From Whitmania pigra (lineage: Eukaryota > Annelida > Clitellata > Hirudinida > Haemopidae): a DNA stretch of 64,000 nucleotides. The stretch is taken from the NCBI GenBank assembly GCA_021613335.1, contig JAJTWR010000311.1, forward strand, positions 1,167,501-1,231,500, read 5' to 3'. Under the pieces are notes generated by a model, which ran no database searches, was not told the origin of the DNA, and worked only from the letters and a program-made list of their open reading frames with translations. Positions within the stretch are counted from its first letter, which is position 1, and every line of letters begins with the position of its first letter. This document shows positions 26,708 through 38,093 of the stretch, piece by piece. The position numbers were made by a program, and so were the translations under genes.

Positions 26708-27912
26708 TCAAAAAATCCTGCAATTTGTCTTATCATGAGCTCTGGTAAAGCCCACAAACACTAACAAAAAACAGTTATAGTACTACTAAACTGTAATTGG
26801 TCGTTCATCAAGAACCTCTTTAAACTTAACTTAATTTCAATAAAAGAGTCACCGAATAGGATCCGAAATATATCCGATCAAATGACGTCTTTCCAGGTTA
26901 CCCTGACCTCCCGAAGAAATGAGACGAAACAAATCAAACCACTGGTGCGTGATGGAAAGTGTCTAGAAATCAGTGTAGCTTATCAAACCGCATAAAACAT
27001 AAACTTGATTTAATTTTAAATATTACATTTTCCACTTCTAATTTATTGTAAGTAATTAGTGGCCGCATAACGTCGACATGCGAGCAGTGTCGTCCTGGAG
27101 CCAACTTACTTCAGAGCAACCTTCAATAATATGTAATAGTCATGTAATAGTCAAGAGCTCAAACCTCGCCTCTAATTAGAGATTCGTAATATTTGAATCC
27201 CATTTAATTTCTAAGTTTTACTACCGCAAGGTCCCAACCCACTCGCTGAAGCTACCTTCGAAGCCATTTATAATTTAGACCAAACTCAAAATTTAGTATT
27301 TAAAAAATGTAGAATATCAGCTGATTGGTAAGCCCGCCTCCCAACGACACAATCACAAAATTCCAACTGAACTTTCGCAGAATTCTGTGGTTACTTATCG
27401 ACTAATAATATCAAAATAATGTCGTGAAAGCAAATGAGTCTTTTAGGCATGGTCAGAAAGCTGCGAGAAACGGAATGTCGAGAACTAGAGCCTGCAAGTA
27501 CACGACATGAATGAAGCCTGCTTTGGACTGGACAAAATTTCATATATCCTAAAGGATACGTCAACAAGAATGTGGATTTCACTGTCTCCACTGGAGTGGG
27601 TTTTCTTCAAAAAGTAGCTAAAGCTTAAGAATCACATTTTGGAGGTTTGGTATTTTCACATCAAAGAACAACAGGAAAAAGTAAACCTGTTCGAATTCCA
27701 AATGTCAATCTCAATTTTTCGATGTGTAATGAATGACCCTAAATAAATAAAATCTAGATCAGACATAAATGCAACAGTTCCACATTAGTCCAGTTGACTC
27801 TTTATTAAGCCATTTCTTTTTAGAATTACAAATGCAATAACTTTGAAAACTTTGAAATTGAATGAGTGGACTAGTCATCACATTAGGCTTTAAAAATAAA
27901 ATAAATGCAAGC
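26708..27912. other. Intergenic region
   Basis: 1.2 kb between the start of the ASB-like gene and the stop of the next gene on the same strand. A short frame at 27391-27591 lacks an ATG at its start and family-like motifs. Nothing is supported. Confidence 0.5.
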
Positions 27913-29502
27913 TTAATTTCCCAAAATTATGACTTTTCCACATAGACCACCAAGGACTCCTCCATCATGCAACAAGTAACAGTCTTCTTGTGGATTGAGA
28001 AGCAGCTGGTCATTGCTTTTGAGGAGTTCATTCAAGTGCCACAAATGAAGTCTTGGGCTTTTGCCCTGTCTAGCACAAACAAACATTTCAAAGTCTTCAC
28101 CAATGTCTTCATCCATCTTGTAATCTTTCTCCAGACAATTCAAAACATGCTCAATGGTTCTATGCTGCTAAAATAAATTGCATTGATATTTTATTTGTCA
28201 ATTTATAATATAACAAACTTACGTTTTCATACTCTTTAATGGAGAAGATTTTTGAATCGTTTTGATTTTCAAGAAAATTTTCAAGCTCAACAGACAACTT
28301 GCTTGTAACTATTAACAAACCTGGAAGTAAGTTCAACATAAAATTTCATTTCTTAATGTAACATGACATATGTTCACAACATTTTGTAACATGACTGTAA
28401 TTACATTTATAATCATGACATTAAACAGATACAAAATTAAAAATAATTATCTAACATAAGTTCATACCTGTCAAAACAGCCCAATGTGCTTTCAGGCCAT
28501 TTTTAAAACAAGGCTCATTATTGGGTCCTTTGTCATAACTGGAAACCAAATATCAAAACTATCACCAATACAGTTTATATGTCAATAATCATGTGTCAGC
28601 TAACGGAATTATCACAAGACGTTTTTGTAGGAGATGGGACAATATCAATTTCTTCTTTTCAAACAGAGAAGTAGCCTCTATTATGACACCAGGCACTTCA
28701 GGGGACATAATGCTGGACAAACTCAGCAGGGCCTGAGCTATTTGTTGCATGCAATGCATAAACAAGTAAAAATAAACATGTAAAATAAACTGCTAAACTG
28801 TCGAAAGAACAATTTTAAATATGTATACCTGAAAACATTTCTCCAAAGTTAGTCAGATTAAGTGATCTTGCCATAACCACAATTTCATCAAGTCCCGGAA
28901 GAATGGAATTACGGTATCCAGACAAAGCATTTAAGGCCATACACAAGGCAGCTATTCCACAACTGAAGATCAACCAACAGATTAATAAGATGTTAAATTT
29001 AATATTGAAATTTATTATTACCTTGGACCAATCTGTAGAATTGGTTTTACATTAGAGTTTTGAAGAATAAAAAATAATTTGTCATCCATTAAAAGGCTTC
29101 TCCAAATCTCACTCCTGTGCCTGAGTTCAAGGGATATGAAATCTGGTTGAGATTATCAAACACACAGTTAAAGAGTCGAAGTAAATAAAATTTCTTTGGT
29201 TTCATTAATATACATAAGAAAATTAGTCATCAGACAATGAGAAACAACTGAACTCACTTAAAACTCATACTCAAAACTTTTTCAGATAAATATTTCTTCA
29301 TCTTCATGTTGTCATCTAATTCACTATCATCTTCATTTAAACGACACAAATGCTCTCGCACCAGCTTGCTGGATTTTGAAATATGTCTGTTCATAACCTT
29401 TAACCTGCCACCTAGTTGGCTTTCAGTGCCATTTCCAATTGGAGGAGGCGGTGTGAGAGGGGCGTTTGAAGTCTTCGCAATTTCTGAAGCTTGTACATCC
29501 AT
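27913..29502 (-). CDS. ACTMAP: Actin maturation protease (C19orf54/ACTMAP homologue)
   Basis: Seven exons, 5' to 3': 29258-29502, 29022-29120, 28829-28962, 28605-28737, 28468-28538, 28223-28320, 27913-28167; 344 residues against about 351 in human. ACTMAP is the cysteine protease that removes the acetylated N-terminal residue of actin during maturation. Seen: proline-rich N-terminus (PLTPPPPIGN), the catalytic-Cys block IGPSCGIAALCMAL (Cys116), GEMFS at a splice junction, the block NNEPCFKNGLKAHWAV with the catalytic His222, then DCYLLHDGGVLGGLCGKVII near the end, like the family C-terminus. The start is the only in-frame ATG before the proline-rich part. The acceptor of exon 2 could be six bases further in (29114). 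Length and residues suggest an active enzyme. Confidence 0.9.
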
Positions 29503-30509
29503 CACTACTCCAACAATAGAATAAGTCCCTCTAGCGAGCTTTGGCTCTACAAAGGAGATGATTTTCACAATAATTTTGAATATTCATGAACTTTGAAGAG
29601 GTATGGTCATGGCCTTAAAAGAGTTTGTATATATGGAATACATTTAGGATACATTGAAAACAAGGTTGCTAAAATTGCACATAGTAAGAGTACTTTCTTT
29701 TAATATAACAATTATTTGTAGTGGTTAAGAAGACCAGGATCTGTGTAATAACCACAGGTTATTATCTTGCTTTCATTAATCAATTTATTAAAAACAGTTA
29801 TTATCAATTACACCAAATAATTGATATTATTCATTTAAAATGTTCATACTTAAATATTTCTTATTCAAATTTCTATTTTTGTCATTGGTCTTTGCTATTG
29901 CTTATTTAAACTTTTGGTACTTCCTTTTCCTCTTTATACAAGCACTTCTAGAAATAAGCGCTTCTGCAGCCCTTGATTGTAAATTTAGTTTTTGGTGATA
30001 CGTTTGAAGGGAACTGGCAAATTTTTTTTCATTTGCTTAGGATGATGAATGAATACAAATGCAGATATCAGCAAGGAAGATTTATCATTCAGCTTTCAGA
30101 CAACAAAATTTCAGCTAAAGGAATATTCAAAAAAACAAGATTGCATTTTAGAATTCTATCGGCTCCAGTATATTTTTTAGGAAATTACGGAAAAACTTGA
30201 AATTTTACACCGCCATCTTGAATATTCACATAAAAACTGCGTATACAGCTCGAACGGTAAAATGTTTCACCAAACTTACGTGTAGTCGAACTCAAATTTA
30301 ATAAACTCAAGAAACGTCGCTGCGAAGAACTTTAACGTAAAAACCTGATGTAACGCAAAAAACCCGAAACCTTATTGCAAGCCTGCCCCAGTAGGGATGA
30401 GCAGTCATAACCATTAAAACAAAAAATTTGGACAATTTTAAGTACATTTACAGTTTTTATTTAAAATTTTATTGGTAAAGGTTATGTGTGACATACTAAT
30501 TTTATTATA
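29503..30509. other. Intergenic region
   Basis: About 1 kb upstream of the actin protease gene. AT-rich frames at 29721-29909 and 29973-30200 have no recognisable domain. The promoter of the protease gene should lie near 29510-29700, but no element can be pointed to. Confidence 0.5.
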
Positions 30510-30665
30510 CAGTTGAACCCGGTTATATCGCTGGCCTAAGGGTTTGCCAAAAAGCATCGGGAGAACCGATGACTAAGACAACCGAAAACCAATATGACGG
30601 ATATATATTAGCATATGCCTGAAATTTCTTTATATACATAATGTGCGTTAATAAAGGAGAATGTA

Positions 30666-32171
30666 CAGTTGCAAAAACTTGGCCCAGTTACATTTAATGA
30701 CGATAACTTTTTATGTACAGGCTTAACGTAAGCCATTCTTTAACACAATGTACTGAAACACATTAGATTTACATTCTTATGAAATTTATTGAACTCAGAC
30801 AATTGTTTTTGTGAAAAACTGGAAATACGCCAAAACACTACAGTAACAAGAAACAATCTAGAGCACAATATTTATTAAAATCAAACCTTCAACTTATTAT
30901 TTTTTGTAAGTCAATAATGTAAGTTATCTTTTTTCTTAATAACTAACCCTTGAACTCTATTTTTTAATGAATTCAAGAAAGGTTTCAAGCTTTTTTCATT
31001 CAGTTCTTTCCAGGTCTTATTCAAAAGCAACTTTCGGTTCCTGAACAAAGAAATATTGCTTCCTATTGGAGTAAACTTTCCTAGCAAGCAGTCTCCACAC
31101 GTTTTCAATGTGGTCAAGTCTGGGGAGCGAGCTGGCCACTTCAGAACCTTCAAAATCTTCTCCTGGAAAAGCTGATGAAGCGGGGCATTGTCAAGCTGAA
31201 AAACGACTGAATCATCTCCAAATTTGTCACATAGCGGAAAGAAAAACTGGTCCAGTGTTTCAGCATACTTTTGAGAGCTCTGCTTCCCTTTTACGAAGAT
31301 GAATTCAGATGAACCAGATGAGAGAAAATGGCAGCCCAGAGCCATCATCGAATCACCTCCGAAATTTAAAAAAAATGTTTTTGGGGCCATCTGACATTGT
31401 GCCAATAATATTTATAGCCATCTGGACCATCCGCATTTAATACATTTTCATCTTAAAAAATAATAGTGTCCAAGTTTATCTCCGAGCTCACCTCTTTTGT
31501 CCAGTTTAGCTGAATCTTCTTATCAGCCTCCGTTAGAAGTGGCTTGTGCTGACGCTTAATAAACTTCAGAGAACTACTCTTACGAAAGCACGTAAATATC
31601 CATTAACTAACTTTCAAATTTACCTTATTTTTTAAGTCTTTTGTTGAGCTAAACCCCTTGGAAGCTTCACTTTCAGGATCATTTAAATAGTGTCTTGTAA
31701 CCTATCTAGATTGATTAACCCTCGTAGAAATCTCTGAAACTGACAAATTCAAGTCTTTAAAGACCTTTATTTGTCTTCTTTCGATATCATTAAGACTCTT
31801 TCCAGAACCCATCTATAATAAAGTAAACTGACACTATGTACGCTACATAAGTGAGTTTTGGAAACGGTACCAATTATATAGCGCCTTATTACAATAATCA
31901 GCTTTTGCGATTCCTGTAATAAAAACGATTTAATGGATAGAATGAGATCCCATACTCAGCCGCGAAAACCTCGAAAAACAACATCAAAAGCATTTATCGA
32001 TGAAATCCCACTAGTATTCAAACTTCAATGCTAAATTTTATTGTATATTAGTTAAATACGACTTTGTGAATTATATAAAGTATGTTTGGGTAAAAAATCA
32101 GCAGTAATTTAATAGATAACTGTGTAAATTGTGTGATTCTTGGACCTGGGCCAAGTTTATACAACGCGCTG
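30666..32171 (-). mobile_element. Tc1-like transposon nested in the Tigger element
   Basis: Flanked by TA on both sides (30664-30665 and 32172-32173). Its ends share inverted words: CAGTTGCAAAAACTTGGCCC on the left, and CAGCGCG followed by TATAAACTTGGCCC on the right when inverted. Length is about 1.5 kb, normal for Tc1/mariner. It encodes a minus-strand transposase remnant from ATG at 31812 to 30911. Confidence 0.75.
30911..31812 (-). pseudogene. Tc1-like transposase pseudogene
   Basis: The frame starts at ATG 31812 with a helix-turn-helix type N-terminus (GSGKSLNDIERRQIKVF) and, after stops and frameshifts, reaches an open part at 31405-30911. Catalytic blocks seen: an IIF.DEN block, VFQLDNAPLH for the second Asp, and KWPARSPDL before the third acidic residue. 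Where PDLNPIE is expected the copy reads PDLTTLK, so the third catalytic residue is lost. Together with in-frame stops this makes it inactive. Confidence 0.8.
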
Positions 32172-32439
32172 TACATGCACCTATTTTTGGTAGGTTTTTT
32201 TTACACAATTATTACTATTATTTATGCGGTATATGCAGTATGATTTCATATTTTTTCTCTACTGACTGATTGTCCAGTTTTCTCTTAACACCAGATATTT
32301 ATAGAACGACAAAATAAACAGGATAGCGCGTTATTCCTCAGATAAGATTAACAAGAGTGAATTTGGTTCGAAGACATAACAAAAAATTGATTTAACAGAT
32401 GAGAACGTGCTACTATCAAAGTGAGAATTGGCTGTTCCA

Positions 32440-32790
32440 CTTCAAAGTCACATTAGTCTCAGGGATCGAGATAACCCAAGTAAATTTGATCCTCTTTTAA
32501 TCTCGAGATATTAGGGTTTGGTGACATAAACGAATCAAAATAATCGATGAGAAAATGCTGAGAGAGGGAATTTGGGAATTTTACTTCTATGTCGCTGAAC
32601 CCCAATATCTCGAGCACGATAGAGGGCCGAATTCGCCACTTTACATCAGTTATCTCGATCCCCGTGACTTATCATCTTTGAACTGGAACCGCCAAATTCC
32701 CACTTTATCATATCATTTTCTCATCGGTTATGTCGATTCATTTATATCGCATAAATATTTATATCGAACCCAATTCACCCTTACTCATTT
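32440..32790. repeat. Block of imperfect inverted repeats (MITE-like)
   Basis: Words in 32445-32560 recur inverted in 32590-32790: GGGATCGAGATAAC (32475) against GTTATCTCGATCCCC (32650), CTCGAGATATTAGGGTT (32503) against AACCCCAATATCTCGAG (32600), and AATCGATGAGAAAATG against CATTTTCTCATCGGTT. The last pair lies outside the order expected of a simple hairpin, so the block looks like overlapping or rearranged inverted repeats. The words resemble the terminal repeats of the surrounding element. Confidence 0.6.
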
Positions 32791-32834
32791 TGTTTGAAGG
32801 TTAACACGCTGTAGCTATTTTTTCTGTTCTATTT

Positions 32835-33222
32835 TTGCATTCTAAAAATGTAAAGAGAAAACCAGATGATCAGTCAATAGAGAGAAAGAATGAAATCATA
32901 CCGCAGCTAGAAAAAGAAACAGAACCGACAGACCTTTGTCATTCCAGCAAACACCATTTCAGAATGGAAAAGGAAGGCCGATATGATAAAGCAAATGTAC
33001 GAGAAGTCTGTCTTTGATCCAGCAAGAAAAAAACTTAAAATGGCTGAACCCGACACAAAAATGTCGAAGATGCAGTGTTTCAATGGTTCACAAATTCGCG
33101 AGCAACTAAGCTTCCCGTCAGTTGTGGATTTTGTGAGCGATCTTTGTAATTGCAATGTAGGAACAAATAATTATAAAGGTTTTTATCGAGAATCGGCGCT
33201 GGTTTTTAATGCGAATTGGTAA
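32835..33222 (+). pseudogene. Tigger/pogo transposase N-terminal remnant
   Basis: Plus-strand frames beginning NVKRKPDDQSIERKNEIIPQ, followed after a frameshift by QMYEKSVFDPARKKLKMAEP. This matches the layout of the pogo/Tigger and CENP-B DNA-binding region: a helix-turn-helix with KRK...EII..LE, then a DP.RK.L.MAE linker into the second helix-turn-helix. The remainder, including the DDE domain, is missing. Confidence 0.6.
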
Positions 33223-33455
33223 ATCTCTGTTGTTAATTGGTCCACATATGCCTTTTGTTGTCAGCAAGCATGTATATAATATATTGCTGTTATCAATATC
33301 AAATATCTATGGCTGTTGTGTAAAAAAAACCCAAATCACGTGCATGTGCATTCTCACTTATTAATGCACATAAAAAAATTGCAAGCACATGTTAATATAC
33401 ATTTGCCATATTGATTTTCGGTTATCTCGACGCCAATGACATAACCGGGTTCGAA

Positions 33456-34008
33456 AAAAAAGTCTTGAAGTCCTCTTGCTTAATAACTTTTACGTATCGA
33501 CTGATCAATTGCACATCAAAATGTTCAAGAGTTTTACTTTCGGAATATCTATGCTTATTAGCATTCCAAATTCTGGAACAACACACGTACTTCAAATATA
33601 TCAAGGCATGTTAGGCGGAAGTCCTTAACTGGTTTGCCAATATGTTGGAGTTGTAGCTCCATGTATCTCATGCATAAAACATTAATTAGCTCAGCACACT
33701 ACACCAAAATTTTAGACCAAGCCTTCAAAGTTTTTCACAACGCATTCCTGTTAATCAACAACCTAGAACCGACACAGTGTAATAATGAACTACATGCTCA
33801 CGAATACATGGGAAAAGCTACAAGTGATCATCTTGTAGGACATCTATACAGAATAAGGATAATGTGGTCATGATCTATGGGTGGTTGAAAGTTTACTATT
33901 GGAAGAATGACACTATTAAAGTTTTTTTCAGTGCAGGTAAAAAAAGTTTATGCACAATAGAAAATGCACTTTAAAAAATGTGTTTGTGAGGAACAGCTTT
34001 TCAAAAAC
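33456..34008. other. Intergenic region downstream of CHEK1
   Basis: About 550 bases with short frames on both strands and no recognisable domain. It should hold the 3' untranslated region and polyadenylation site of the CHEK1 gene. Confidence 0.5.
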
Positions 34009-36985
34009 TTAGAAAGTCGTCGTGTAAGACTTAACCAGCAATGAGTTTTTGTTTGTCTCCTCTTTGTCCTGGTTCTGCTCGGAAACGTCAGCATCATCAC
34101 CAAGCTGCAATTCACTAGAGGGTCTAGAGGCATCACCCAGAACACCTGCAGAATTCAGTGAACCCTCATTTTCCTTGTTGTCCTTATTCTGAGGCTTTTT
34201 CGGTGTCTTTGTTGATGCCCAAGCCAAAGCTTGGTTCTGATCCTTTTGGTCGATGATCAGCAGAAGACTTTCCCTGATCTTCAAGAAACACCTCTTGAAC
34301 TCCAAACCATCACCCTGCATGCCAAATAAGAATTACTGCTAGAGTAAGCTATCAATAGTTGTTAAGATAATAGTTGATGTGTATTTTATTAGGTTTTACC
34401 TTGGAAAGCCTGAAGTCAACAAGGATGCTGCCTGCCATTTCAATAACAAGAGCTTTGAAGAGCAGCTGAGTTTTTCTCTTGTCCACTGCTGTTATCGTAA
34501 GCTTTAGAGTAATGAATGAAACTTGTTTAATCAGAAGTGAATTTTTCATTAAATACAATTACATTTAAATTATACACAAGGAAGACATAGTTAAGCAGCA
34601 AAATTTGAGAAGTGCCACTTAAAACCTCTACTAACTCTATGCTTAATCAATAAGAAATATTGTTACAGTATTCCCTTCAGTTAAATATTGTTTGACATGA
34701 ATTAAATAAAAAATGAATTTAATACATACAACAAATGAGTAAAATGTTATTTCCAACCTGCCTGGACGATGACTTCTTGACGGTATAGTTGAGGATCTCC
34801 ATGGTTTTGATGAGGCGGTTAAGAGTCTCTTCAATGGAGGTCATCACAAAGAAGCGAGTCATCCTCTTGACCAAAGGAGGCACTGCAGACTTGGAAAAAA
34901 ATCATAGAATTACTTTTCTGTTAAACATAATCTCTTCATTTGCAGAAGTACTAATGATGAAATAATGACAAATAAACTCATTACTACCATTTCTCAGCAA
35001 AGTAAGCAAGAATTCCAACCTCAGATGTACTGGGAGTTCCCTGCAACTGACTACCGACCAGGAGATTGTCCAGATTTGGTGGCTGCGAGAAACTGACATC
35101 GTGATTTGTTCCTGACAACTCCTCAGGGAAATTGTTTCCAGTCGTCGGTTGTGAGTGTGCAACACGAGGCTCCCTGTAAACAAAAAGACATTTTTAGTGG
35201 CACTTCATTCGATTAATGTTATTTGCATCTTGAAGAATGGTGTTCATTCAAAATAATATCAAAATACTGACTCTTCCAAGCAGAGTCTTTTGGTTTGTCC
35301 AAATTCAGGACTTGCCGATCTTTTTTTTGCAGCCTGATCTGAAGACATTTGATATTTAAGATAGTTGATAAAATGTAAAAATATTATAAAACTACTTTAG
35401 CAGAACCAAACGTGTTATCGATCAATTTGTGTCCAACATTTCAAACCTTTGTTGAAGATTTTGGTGAACCAAGGATGAGATTTGATCACTTCCACAGTAG
35501 CTCTTTTCTGTGGATTTTCCACTAATATTTTTCTGATCAAAGCTTAGGAAAAAAAAACAAGATGAATCATCATGCAATGTTGAACCATATTTAGACCAGT
35601 TTCCAATGCAAATTTGCTTAGTATTTAATTAAGCAATAAATTGTGTAACTTGAGAATAGCATCAAATAAAACTATGTAGACTTTATATCAAACTTGGCCA
35701 TTTTAATGTAAAAATTAAGTAACTAAAAAGCAAAACAATCTGATACCAACACAATGCTAAATTGTCAATTTTATTCCATGGAGAGAGTGTGATCTTGCAA
35801 TCCTTCCAAGCAATGTACTCCACACATTCACAGGAAGGTTTGTCCCAGGGCAGTTCTGTCAACGAATTAGTTAAGTAAAGGATTACAACATGTTCACATT
35901 TGAATTCCCTATAAATCTGAAAAAAATCAAAATGTTTGGTTGAAACAAAATAAATAAATATTGTTGCAAGCTAAACACCTCCAGCCAAAAGTGCCACGAG
36001 AACAATTCCGCACGACCAGATGTCCACCGGTTCTGCCTTGTAAGACTTCTTTTCCACAATCTCCGGTGCAAGGTAAGGAATAGTCCCACAACATGTGTCG
36101 AGCATTCTCTCTTTCCCATTGTGGCGAAACAAAGTTGCAAGACCAAAATCTGATATCTTCAAAACGTCTGAAGAATGAACAATTGTTATGGTCTCAAATT
36201 CACCATTCATGCATTTTACAAAACTTAAATTGTACCGTTGCCATCCAGTAACATGTTTTCAGGCTTTAAATCTCTGTGCACAACCCCTTTAGAATGAAGG
36301 TACTCCTTTGAAGGATTTTATTAAATGTTAGGGGTTGTTTCCCTATTCCAGGCAAATTTATTTATATTATTATAATAAATTAAAACTAATCAACTCACAA
36401 CAGCTGACATTATTGACCTGAAATGTCTCTGGGCATCTATCGGCTTCATTCCAATATCAGGCTCTTTATAAAAGTAATTAAATTTAATATTTCAAATAAT
36501 ATGGATTGCTGACTTGATTTACCTATTTTGTCAAAGAGTTCACCACCAGTAACAAACTCCAAGAATATAAATTCTCGAGAACCATCTCTTCTGTGACCAT
36601 AATACTTCACTATGTTGATATGAGAAAGCATTTTGTTGATACCTATCTGAAGTTTTTCAAACATTTATAATATTGAAGTCATTATAATATTATATGAAAA
36701 CAAACACCTCTTTCCTTGTACTATTCTCAATATCCTTTGAATCCTTCAACTCAATAATTTTCACTGCCACTGCATCTCCAGTACTATTAACTGCCAATTT
36801 CACTCTAGAATTAATATTCAGAGATTAGCAATTTTTTTGTAATTAGCTTAAATGTAGATGACATTAAATTCCGAGATCATAAAATTTTGAATTTAGATAA
36901 CAGAAACCAACTCTCCATAGGCTCCTTCACCCAAAGTTCGGACAAAATCCCATCCTGCGACAAATGGAACAACCGCTTCAGCCAT
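34009..36985 (-). CDS. CHEK1: Checkpoint kinase 1 (CHK1)
   Basis: Thirteen exons, 5' to 3': 36912-36985, 36708-36804, 36523-36646, 36399-36463, 36236-36305, 35979-36167, 35751-35855, 35447-35542, 35272-35338, 35020-35173, 34758-34889, 34400-34501, 34009-34314; 526 residues, phases all consistent. CHK1 is the nuclear Ser/Thr kinase activated by ATR that halts the cell cycle by acting on CDC25. Seen: glycine loop GEGAYGE, VAVKII with the ATP-binding Lys, [54 protein letters not shown]. Two SQ sites match the human ATR targets Ser317 and Ser345: HSQP (Ser302) and FSQP (Ser324). The KA1 regulatory region follows ([25 protein letters not shown]). The last exon adds a polar, acidic tail of about 65 residues beyond the usual end. 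Confidence 0.95.
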
Positions 36986-38093
36986 ACTTAAAATCCGCGG
37001 CAAGTTTTCAGTAAACAAACGTAACAATGTAACCACGCCCTCCTTAAATTTTCAATGAAATATATTTCAAAAATTAAAAAAGTACTTGTAAACAAAAGTG
37101 TTAAATAATTAACCTTAATTGTAGTTAAATTTTTTAAAAATAAATAATATATCGAGATTTCCAAATCTAAATTTAAAAATTAACTCTTTATAACTCTTCA
37201 AATATTCTTCAATTTTTCTCTTCTTTCTGGAAGGCCATAAACGGATTTGGAAAATTATAATAAATATACAATTAAATAAACAAATTAATTAATGCAACTG
37301 TGATCACGATTTTAGACGTCCCATTCTAATTTGCAAGGTTGATAGTTACATCATTAGTGGCACAGATAATGTGCACTGCACTTACAGGCAGAAACATCAT
37401 CGACTCAGTTTCAAAGCTTATGGAACAATGAGTTTTGCAGACCGCAAAACCTCGACGAAACCCTCTTGCAAAAATCTAATAAGCTTATTCTTAACAATTT
37501 CAATTATTCTAGCGGTGATATAACTTTTGGTCGAGAAATTAACATCAAATCCTCTTTGTCCATCAAGCATTTCAAATCTATTCCAGAAGTCTCTCACTTT
37601 TTTCAAAACCGAATGTGATAGGTATTTTTTTAGAAATGCAAGGCAGCTAGATTCTAGTTGTATCCATTGTAATCAGACATAGCAAAGGCAAAAACTATGT
37701 TGTAGAGTCTACAATGTAGATGATGTCCCCTCAAACTTAAATTTAGACTTCGACCACTCACCACATTTCAATCCACAAAATGCATAAAATGCTACCGATA
37801 CCCGAAGCCTTAATTTCTGTGGCCTTCCGATTGAATCAATTCCTAGCATCTTTTGAGAGTTTTATTTCACTTTGACCAGATAATTCAAACTGCAATCATC
37901 AAATCATCATTTTAGAGGTCATTGCCTTCATAGATTACTGTGCACTTGTGGTTCAAAATACAAAGCTTTAAGAAGCATTAAATTGTAAATAGTATGCCTT
38001 CTCAGAATACAGCTGAATTATAAACAAGCATGTGTCTGAAAAAAAACCCCATCAAAGCTGGAGATGGTTAAAGCAGAAAATAGTGCCGTGTTG
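36986..38093. other. Intergenic region between CHEK1 and CEP192
   Basis: 1.1 kb. A frame at 37418-37606 on the minus strand reads like protein but lacks an ATG at its start, splice partners and a known motif. The CHEK1 promoter is expected just above 36985. Confidence 0.5.

Larger units (their letters stand above)
30510..33455. mobile_element. Tigger/pogo-type DNA transposon, decayed, with nested insertions
   Basis: The left end, TA followed by CAGTTGAACCCGGTTATAT at 30510, has the typical Tigger/pogo terminus. The right end at about 33395-33452 reads, inverted, GAACCCGGTTATGTCATTGG, and both ends go on to an ACCGAAAA..CAATATG word. So the two are imperfect terminal inverted repeats; the right one is shorter through an internal deletion and lacks the last few bases. 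Inside lie a Tc1-like element (30666-32171), a block of inverted repeats (about 32440-32790) and a plus-strand remnant of a CENP-B-type DNA-binding domain (32835-33222). No DDE catalytic domain of this family is left, so the element is inactive. Confidence 0.65.

Noticed and set aside
37418..37606. Minus-strand frame that looks protein-like, upstream of CHEK1
   Set aside because: No ATG at its start, no motif, no matching exons; it lies between two well-defined genes.
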